A stretch of DNA of 64,000 nt from Stemphylium vesicarium (lineage: Eukaryota > Ascomycota > Dothideomycetes > Pleosporales > Pleosporaceae): the NCBI GenBank assembly GCA_004380135.1, contig QXCR01000048.1, positions 62,001 to 126,000 of the forward strand, given 5' to 3'. Both the position numbers and the translations under genes were made by a program. Positions 56,250-64,000 of this stretch are shown piece after piece. Numbering within the stretch: position 1 is the first letter of the stretch; each line of letters begins with the position of its first letter. A model generated the notes under the pieces. The model was not told where the DNA came from and ran no database searches. It was given only the letters and a program-made list of their open reading frames with translations.

Positions 56250-58019
56250 ATGGACGAAATCGCACCCGAGTACGATGTCTTGGTCCTGGGAACAGGTGGG
56301 TTGCTGTTACCCCGCCTACGTAGCATAACCGCCTCCGAAGCTAACTATCCCCAGGTCTCACGGAATGTGTGCTTTCAGGGTAACACGAGGACTCGAACAA
56401 AAAGCAAGCCTGGCTGCATGCTGATATCCTTGCAGTGTTCTTAGTGTAAAGGGCAAGAAGGTGCTCCACATCGACCGCAACGACCACTATGGCGGGTGAG
56501 TGGTGCTGATAGCCCTTGTCCGACTGAGGCTAACATGACGCAGTGAGGCGGCATCGCTGAACATCGAGGCAGTAAGTGTCCAGCGTCTCTACCCCCTAGC
56601 ATCCATACTGACTGGCCATCTAGCTCTTCAAGAGATACGGTCAGACCGAAGGCGAGCCATGGAAGAAGTACGGTCGCGCCAACGACTGGAACATCGACCT
56701 TGTGCCCAAGCTTCTCATGGCCAACGGCGAACTTACCAACATTCTCGTCTCGACCGATGTCACCAAGTACCTCGAATTCAAGCAGATTGCCGGCAGCTAC
56801 GTACAACAGGGCAGTGGTGCTAAGGCAACTGTCGCCAAGGTCCCCTCAGATGCCGCCGAGGCGCTGAAGTCGCCCCTCATGGGCCTGTTCGAGAAGCGCC
56901 GCGCGAGGAACTTCCTAGAGTTCGTTGGCGCATACAAGGAGGATGATCCGGCTACACACAAGGGTAGATAACTTCCACACCGAGTATGACGAAATCGTCG
57001 TCACTGACAATTCGATGTAGGCATGGACATCAAGAACAGCACCATGAAAGACATCTACGACAAGTTTGGCCTTGAAGCCTCCACCCGCGATCTAGTTGGC
57101 CACTCCATGGCTCTATACCAGACCGACGACTACATCACCGAGAAGGGAGGGGCAAACGAGGGCATTGAACGCATCAGGTTATACGCAAACTCCATGGTGC
57201 GATATGGAAAGTCACCATATATCTACCCGCTCTACGGCCTTGGAGAGCTTCCCCAGGGTTTTGCCCGTCTCTCTGCCATCTACGGCGGTACCTACATGCT
57301 CAACACCGATGTTGATGAGTTCATCTACGACGGCGACAAGGTTGTTGGTATCAAGGCCACCATGAAGGAGAAGGACGATGCTGGCGAAGGCATGAAGTTC
57401 GAGACCAAGGCCGGCAAGATCCTCGCAGACCCCTCGTACTTCCCCGGCAAGGCGCGCGTTACCGGACACCTACTGAAGGCTATTTGCATTCTCAACCACC
57501 CTGTTCCCAACACATCAGATGCCGACTCACTGCAACTGATCATCCCTCAGTCTCAGGTCGGACGCAAGCATGGTAAGTGATGAAAACATGGATTCCGATG
57601 CGCCGCTGACTTTCCCCAGACATCTACGTTGCCGTCGTTTCGTCTGCACACAACGTCTGCCCCAAGGGTTACTACATCGCCATTGTCTCTACTATTGCCG
57701 AGGGCGACAGCAACCACCACCTTGAGCTCCAGCCCGGTCTTGACCGTCTCGGAAAGATCGAGGAGAAGTTCATGGGCCCAGCTATTCCACTTTACGAGCC
57801 CATCGAGAGCGGTGCCAACGACAACATCTTCATGTCAAAGAGCTACGATGCCACGAGCCACTTCGAGACAACAACTGGTAAGATTTCCACGTCCGAAACC
57901 CATCTGCGGATGCTAACATGCCCTTAGATGACATCAAGGACATCTACAGGCGTGCAGAGGGCCATGAACTGGTTGTTGAGGGCCTCAGGGAGGGCGCCAA
58001 CTTCAATGTGGAGGAATAG
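56250..58019 (+). CDS. GDI1: Rab GDP-dissociation inhibitor
   Basis: Eight exons (56250-56295, 56355-56379, 56436-56495, 56544-56571, 56624-56963, 57021-57572, 57620-57877, 57928-58019) give 466 residues. It extracts prenylated GDP-bound Rab/Ypt GTPases from membranes and recycles them in the cytosol. The first conserved region (YDVLVLGTGLTECVLSG, then KKVLHIDRNDHYGGEAASLN) is present, as are the Rab-binding platform segment WNIDLVPKLLMANGELTNIL and the motif YPLYGLGELPQGFARLSAIYGG typical of GDI rather than Rab escort protein. Four introns fall in the first ~160 coding bases, leaving exons of 25 and 28 nt. All introns are 47-59 nt GT-AG. Confidence 0.97.
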
Positions 58020-58466
58020 ACAATCCTCGAGGCATGATAGAGGATGCAAACAGCAATCGGTCGTTTTAGGAGATCTTTTGGGAGGTTTGTTGGAGTAGAA
58101 TTTGATAGCAATAACATGCATTCACAACATCCAAGCGTCCACGAATGGCGATGCAGGTAGCTTTGCGGAGCTCGAGCGCGGGATTTCCTAATTGGGCGAC
58201 GAAGCAGTTACTTGCCCATTTCGCTGCTTTGACCACTACAGCGGGTATGTGAGATCAGCAGAGGCCGATGACTACAATAACTGAGACTGTGATATTTCAG
58301 CGTGACGAGAGGGGTTGCATGCAATGTTGAGTTGGCTGCATATGACGACGCAAACTCTTGGCAGGGACACCTTCAGGGTGCGTAAACCATCTGAGTACTG
58401 AGTACCGGGTCGCGTCGCAACAAAACGTGTCTTCGAGGCGCGTCGTCATTCTCACACTCATTCACA
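58020..58466. other. Intergenic region between GDI1 and MCD4
   Basis: GDI1 3' flank and MCD4 promoter. No specific element recognised. Confidence 0.5.
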
Positions 58467-61400
58467 ATGGCGCAATTTGGTCGCTATAGGTTCCTGCTGA
58501 TAGCAGTCGTCTTCCATCTTGTGTATCTGTCAAGTATTTTCCTAGGTTAGTAGACAGTAGCTGCTGCAACTGGCTCCCGATCTAACAAGACGGCAGTGTA
58601 TTTCACTTCACCTATTGTCCATGGCATGCGCGAGCACCGCGTGGAGACGCAAGAGGCTCCCGCGAAAAGATTGGTACTCTTCGTTGGTGAGACTTTACAT
58701 TCTGCTCAACTCCTCGCATACTAACCAAAGCTCAGGCGACGGTCTTCGCGCAGACAAAGCGTTCCAATCGTTTCCTAATCCTGACCCCGACCCACCGACT
58801 CCTCTCGCAGACGATGTAAACACCCCGCGTCCCCTCGCTCCCTTCCTTCGATCCCGCGTGCTGGAAAGCGGTACCTTTGGTGTCTCTCACACTCGCGTCC
58901 CTACCGAATCGCGTCCGGGACATGTTGCGCTCATTGCGGGCTTATATGAGGACGTCTCGGCTGTAACGACAGGATGGAAACTTAACCCAGTCAACTTTGA
59001 TAGTGTATTCAACCGAAGCAGGCATACATGGAGTTGGGGCAGTCCTGACATTCTCCCCATGTTCGAGGCAGGAGCTGTACCAGGAAGGGTAGATGCATAC
59101 TGTTACGGGGCGGAAGAAGAGGACTTTTCCAAAGATGCGTGGGCGTTGGACGAATGGGTCTTTGAGCGCGTCGAGAAACTATTTGCCGATGCAAAGACGA
59201 ACGCCACATTGGACGCTGAACTGCGACGGGACAAGAACGTCTTCTTCCTACATCTGCTTGGACTGGATACTACTGGCCATACCCACCGACCGTATTCGTG
59301 GCAGTATCTGCACAATATCCAGATTGTCGACCGCGGAGTCGATAGGATTACGAAAACGATCGAGGACTTCTACAATGATGATAAGACATCCTTTGTCTTC
59401 ACAGCAGACCACGGCATGAGCGATTGGGGCAGTCACGGTGACGGACATCCTGACAACACGCGCACGCCTCTTATAGCGTGGGGTGCCGGTGTCGCAGCAC
59501 CATCGAAGAGCAAGTCCGGCATTGCCAAAGGTCACACCGAGTTCTCGTCAGACTGGAACCTAGACGAAGTCGAGCGACACGATGTCGATCAAGCCGACGT
59601 TGCAGCTCTGATGGCCTATCTGGTCGGACTGGACTTCCCCACCAATTCTGTGGGAGTCTTGCCCCTCTCGTACCTCGACAAGGACCCAAAGTCAAAGGCA
59701 GAAGCACTTCTTGCCAATGCTAAGGAGATCTTGGAAATATACCATGTCAAAGAGGAGATCAAGAAGTCTAATGTTCTGCGTTACAAGGCATACTCTGGCC
59801 TTGATGATGAAGCGCACTCGGCTGAGCATCGCGTGGCGCAGATCCAGGCCGCAATCGACAAGGGGGATTCTGAAGAGGCAATCAAGCAGACTTATCAGCT
59901 CATTGATCTTGGTCTCCAAGGGCTGCGGTATTTGCAGACGTATGACTGGCTGTTCCTGCGAACAGTAGTCACGGCTGGCTATGTGGGTTGGATCGTCTTT
60001 GCTATCACGACGGTGATTGATTTGCACGTGCTTACTCAACACGTGCCAGCGCAGAGAACGCCCATGAGCATGGTTGTGTTCTCGTCAGTGCTCGTTGCTC
60101 TATATGGTGTCCTTTTCAAACAGCAATCGCCTCTTCTCTACTATGCATATGCATTCTTCCCAGTCTTGTTCTGGGAGGAAGTCTATGCACAGAGACAGTC
60201 ATTTGTGCAAGGCAGCAAGATATTGTTTGGCCATGTCAACTCTGGGGCTGACATGGCAAAGCTTGTCTTTGCTACATTGGGATTCTTTGGACTGTTGGAA
60301 GCCCTGGTAGGTCGTGTCGTCGGTAGCGTCATATGTTGGTACTGACTTCAAGCAGGTGCAAAGCTATTTTGTACGAGAGATTTACACGGCCTGTTACCTG
60401 CTGGCGACATTCTGGCCAGCGGTTTATGGACAAGAGTTCATGCGGAGAAACATTGCAACGGTGGCGACTTGGGCCATGTCGTGCGTGGCCATGAGTACCT
60501 TTACTCTCTTACCAGCCAACAAGGCAGAAGACGTCCGCTTGATGCAAGTATAGCCCCGTCTGATGTTGATCATTGCTGACAATACACAGTCTACTTGGAG
60601 GGGCATTGATGTTTACTCTCGGCGCACTCTATCTGCTCTTTGAGAGGAACATTCTCGCAGACTCCAAGCCCGAATCAGAGCTCGTCTCGCATGAGCTCAA
60701 CAACAAATCCCGCATCGTTCTCAGTATCCAATTGGGTCTCGTCCTGTTGTCGATGATCGTCACCCACAGCAGCATCAGCTACCTGCAGGCGCGTGAAGGC
60801 ATACCATACGGTGTGCTTACAGTAGGACGGGCGACACTTGCAGCTTCGCTTTTCGTCCCGCAGCTGCATGGCCTCTACCCCAACAGTCACTACGTACACC
60901 GACTTGTAGTCATCTTCCTTCAATTCGCGCCCACGTTCATCATCCTGTCGATTTCGTACGAGGGTTTGTTCTACTTTGCCTTTTGCATGTGTCTGTTCAG
61001 CTGGATGCGCCTGGAACACCAAGTGTACCTACACAACTCGACGAACCCATCGAAATCAGCCATCACGTCAGATCCCGCCATGCCAACCAAGGATGCCGCT
61101 TCGGATCGACTGAGCTTGCTCCAAAAAGGAGAATACAGACCATTGACACTGGCTGATGCTCGCGTCGCCCTTTTCTTCATTTTCTTCATCCAGTCGGCTT
61201 TTTTCAGCGCCTCCAACATCGCGTCGGTATCCTCGTTCTCTCTCGACGCCGTCTATCGTCTGATCCCCATTTTCGACCCCTTCTCTCAAGGAGCGCTCCT
61301 CATGATCAAACTAATGGCGCCGTTTGCCGCTCTCTCGACGAATTTCGGCTTACTGAACAGAAGACTGGGCGTTGCTCCTTCGGCGCTGTTCATGGTGGTC

Positions 61401-61625
61401 ATGGCTGTCAGTGATGTCATGACACTGAGTTTCTTCTATATGGTCAAGGACGAGGGCAGTTGGCTGGATATCGGGACTACAATCAGTCACTTTGTTATTG
61501 CAAGTCTGCTGGGCGTCTTTGTTTCTGGGTTGGAAATTTACAGCGAGTGGACTATCAGGGGGGTCGAGTTTGGTGGTGGAAAGAAGATTGGCGGCGGTGA
61601 TAAGACTAATGGCAAGGCAGAGTAG
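58467..61625 (+). CDS. MCD4: GPI ethanolamine phosphate transferase 1 (PIG-N/Mcd4)
   Basis: Five exons (58467-58545, 58597-58686, 58736-60306, 60356-60543, 60590-61625) give 987 residues. It adds ethanolamine phosphate to the first mannose of GPI precursors in the ER. A signal-anchor helix (FLLIAVVFHLVYLSSIF) is followed by a lumenal alkaline-phosphatase-like domain: GDGLRADKAF near residue 57, HLLGLDTTGHTHRPYS, and the metal-binding FTADHGMSDWGSHGDGHPDN. The PigN C-terminal half has more than ten hydrophobic helices. Intron 4 only keeps frame with a GC donor (TTGAT|GCAAGT) to ACACAG; the adjacent GT donor gives a frameshift. Functionally related to GPI-anchored Dfg5-type proteins such as the one at 19-20.7 kb. 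Confidence 0.96.
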
Positions 61626-62662
61626 CCGGGTATTGCATATACAAAAGATAGACAGAATCCTAATTTGGGTGCTCCTGCGGGCCGCTCTTATCAGACCAAC
61701 TGTTTCAGAGGCAGAAAAGAAATGGGTGAGGCAGAGGATGCGGCGGATGCAGGTCGTGCTAGCCTGGTTCCAGCGTGTACTGCAGCAACTATCGAACCAT
61801 GCATGCCGCTAGCTACACACCGTACCGTAATGTCGTCCAAAGGCGCATGGAGAGACCCTGGCAACCCATAGTCGGCTTGTTGAGGGTGGTGTGGCGTTGC
61901 TGGGCAACAAGTGGCGGATGAAGGGGCTCAGGAGATTCGGATTGCTGTTCCCACACATGGACTGTGGACTGGGGGATGCGGCGGGCGCTCCCACGTGGGG
62001 TATCGTGTCGCGCGTCAAATAGGTAGCATCAGCGTGTGGATTATGCACGGTCTGATGTTACGACGCGAGCTGCCTTTAGCGGACGAGTGACGAGGTCAGA
62101 GAGGATGCACGGGTGGACGAGGCTGGGAGAGGCGGCTGGCACAGCGTTCCGGCTCCACAAACTAGCGGGGCGCGGCGGGTGTGTGCTGTGCTGTGCTGTG
62201 CCTTCTATAATGGTCCGGATCCCGATTCTTTTGGGAGCAAGACGGGGCAGCAAGCAAGCAAGGAAGCAAGCGAGCGACAACAACATCAACAACAACAACA
62301 GCATATCAGCTCACCGCAATTCATTCTTCCACAAATTGGATGCTCTGATCCATTCATATTCCGAGTCCCTCGCTATCGTTTTGGCAGCATTTCGTGTAAC
62401 GCGCTGGTATCCGCGACGGGTGTCATCGATTATCGAATTGGACGGACAGGGGCCGCCCCAACCACCGCCCGCCAGCCCGCCAACACGACCTTGGCCCAGC
62501 CATAGAGGGTCAACCTCGCGCTTTTTCTACGAATCTCAGGCCGTCGAGTAGCCCAACCTTTCTCTTATTCCTCAGTGGAGGCGCAATCTCGCTTCTTTTT
62601 GCCAGCCAGCTTATAACCCCAACGACTGTCATTGTCGGCCGCAAACTCTTCTTTCCTGCATA
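61626..62662. other. Intergenic region between MCD4 and the coiled-coil protein gene
   Basis: About 1 kb, no gene. A CAAG/CAAC-rich simple stretch lies at 62250-62302. The 100 bp before the next start are pyrimidine-rich, as in many fungal 5' leaders. Confidence 0.5.
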
Positions 62663-63758
62663 ATGTTCTTCAAAAGGTATGCCGCTACTTCTTCACTGTC
62701 CCAGACATTGCGCTAACCCCAATCCCGAAGACGAAGTCGGGCCAACAGCTACGTCGATACGGAACCTAACGCTCGCGCGCAATCATTCGACTACGACGCA
62801 GATAAGCGCCCGGAATCTAGTCGCAAGGAGTCCCACCACAGCCAACCCCTCTCGCTGCAGGACGACCAAGACATGTACCCTCGTCAACAACAACCCCAGG
62901 AGCCGACGTACGCTCAAAGTGCTCCTCCTTCCCACAACGCCATGCCTATGCGGACCCAAGCCGTCCCGCCCACGGGTAACAGCGCCCCAATGGGCCTCGG
63001 CATGCCCGACCTGATTACCGCCGCCTTCAACCAGGCCGTCCAGCCCTACACAGAGAAGATTGAGCAGCTCGAGAGCCAGCTTGCCGACATGCAGGCATGG
63101 GTAGACCAGCTCGAGCAACAGCGCGCCGAAGTACACAACTGGATCGACAAGCGCGGACTGCGGCCAGGTAAGATTCTTCTACTCCTCACTACGCGACTAT
63201 GTACTGACTTGCACAGATGTCCCCGCCTCTATCGCTAAGATAATGGATACCACCACTGCCGACGCTGCGCCCACACTCAACGCCCAGCTCGACCGCAAGA
63301 TCACCATTGTCAACTTTGATCTGCACCGTCTGCAAGACGACCTCAACGACTCCATCTCCTCTTCACACTTTGCCTCGGCCATGTTGAAGTTTCTGCCCGA
63401 CATCCAGCGCCTGACGCTCCTCCCGTCGGGTCCGCGCTACGCCTTCGATCTGATCCTCAAGCTCGGCGGCAACCTCAACTCGCACGGTGGCATCGACAGC
63501 GCCGACGCCGGCGACATTGCCGCGCGTCGCGACTTCTACAACCGCCTCGACGAGACCATGGTCGACGTCGTGCAACGCCGCTTCGGCGAGGGCGAGGGCT
63601 GGGACGTCAAGCGCGAGATCAAACGCATTGAGAAAACGGCGAGTTACCTTAAGACGTATGGTGTTGAGCCGTACTTCCCCTCGACGCTCGATATGATGAA
63701 GCGCGAGATGGAGTTCCAACCAAATGGCAATGCTATGGCGAATGGCGCTTACCATTAG
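62663..63758 (+). CDS. Conserved fungal protein with coiled coil, unknown function
   Basis: Exons 62663-62676, 62731-63167 and 63217-63758 give 330 residues. The 14-nt first exon encodes MFFKR. Residues ~10-105 are polar, Gln/Pro/Ser-rich and likely disordered. A predicted helix with heptad pattern (YTEKIEQLESQLADMQAWVD) covers about 123-155. The C-terminal 160 residues are helical and charged (DRKITIVNFDLHRLQDDLND, RRDFYNRLDETMVDVVQRRF, TASYLKTYGVEPYFPSTLDM) and look like a conserved domain that I cannot name. No signal peptide or membrane helix. It ends 240 bp before the right edge. Confidence 0.78.
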
Positions 63759-64000
63759 GTTGTTTAGTGTTTGAACGAGGGAAGTCGTCTAGACGGGGTC
63801 GCTGTACTGCAAGCACCGCGAGCGCTCTGATGCATTCCCACATGCCGGCGTCAGCGCAGGATACACCGCGCTGGCTTCCGCCTACACAAAGGCAACTCTT
63901 TTGAGCATCATTTCGCGTCCGTCCCAGCTTGCCCTCGTTAGGTCCAGCGAACACTCCCCACCGCGCTCCGCTCACTCGCACATTGTCGTTCTTCACCATT
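63759..64000. other. Right-edge flank
   Basis: 3' flank of the coiled-coil protein gene. A minus-strand open frame across it is unsupported. Confidence 0.4.

Noticed and set aside
62036..62551. 171-codon plus-strand open frame before the last gene
   Set aside because: Crosses simple CAAG/CAAC repeats and pyrimidine-rich leader; no conserved features, non-ATG start.
1..64000. tRNA, rRNA or intact transposon genes
   Set aside because: No sequence with convincing tRNA B-box plus cloverleaf arms, rRNA homology or transposase/reverse-transcriptase motifs was seen by eye; a tRNAscan or repeat-library search would be decisive.

Overview
The window is nuclear DNA of a filamentous ascomycete. The support is short spliceosomal introns (about 41-300 nt, mostly 45-85, with CTAAC/CTGAC-type branch points), no operon structure, and a set of fungal families: Arg2 N-acetylglutamate synthase, GH76 Dfg5, fungal rhodopsin-domain proteins, GT90/CAP10, HAUS6 and Mcd4. 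The gene set and intron style resemble Dothideomycetes (Pleosporales), but that is an inference and no database was searched. Exon coordinates were worked out by hand from splice signals, reading frame and family conservation. Every multi-exon model given here closes in frame.

Layout. 0-4.5 kb: an NTF2-like protein, an NmrA-like protein and a DUF1772 membrane protein. 4.6-8 kb: a gene-free block with microsatellites and a ~58-bp tandem repeat. 8-16 kb, all on the minus strand: a large GT90/CAP10 membrane glycosyltransferase, a fucose-permease-type MFS transporter and a 3-hydroxyisobutyrate-dehydrogenase-like enzyme. The last of these is divergent from mitochondrial Arg2 (16.4-18.6 kb, plus). 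19-24 kb: GPI-anchored GH76 (Dfg5/Dcw1), a broken small secreted protein gene and a putative secreted protein. 24-26.7 kb: a gene-free block with TATA-like elements and A-rich motifs at quasi-regular spacing. 26.7-38.8 kb: HAUS6, an HD-domain phosphohydrolase, a long disordered protein, condensin SMC2 and a fungal rhodopsin-domain protein. 40.5-44.5 kb: a BBE-like oxidase and an APC amino-acid/choline permease. 44.5-47.1 kb: intergenic DNA with a decayed coding relic. 47-54.7 kb: an M3 oligopeptidase, a second rhodopsin-domain protein and a bZIP factor. 54.9-63.8 kb, plus strand: mitochondrial ribosomal protein uL29m (MRPL4/L47), Rab GDI, GPI-ethanolamine-phosphate transferase Mcd4 and a conserved coiled-coil protein.

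How the genes relate. Most are unlinked housekeeping functions. Mcd4 (GPI-anchor synthesis) and Dfg5 (a GPI-anchored wall enzyme) are functionally related but 38 kb apart. The ARG2/dehydrogenase divergent promoter carries a perfect Gcn4-type TGAGTCA site, and the window also encodes a bZIP factor; any regulatory link is inference.

The most unusual observations are: a 5-nt microexon next to a GC-AG intron in the dehydrogenase gene; a second GC-AG intron in MCD4; a 13-nt exon in the oligopeptidase gene; the bZIP gene whose frame has no upstream AUG unless a 13-nt first exon is used; two decayed loci whose stops or lost start match RIP-type CpA-to-TpA change; and the two gene-free repeat-rich blocks.
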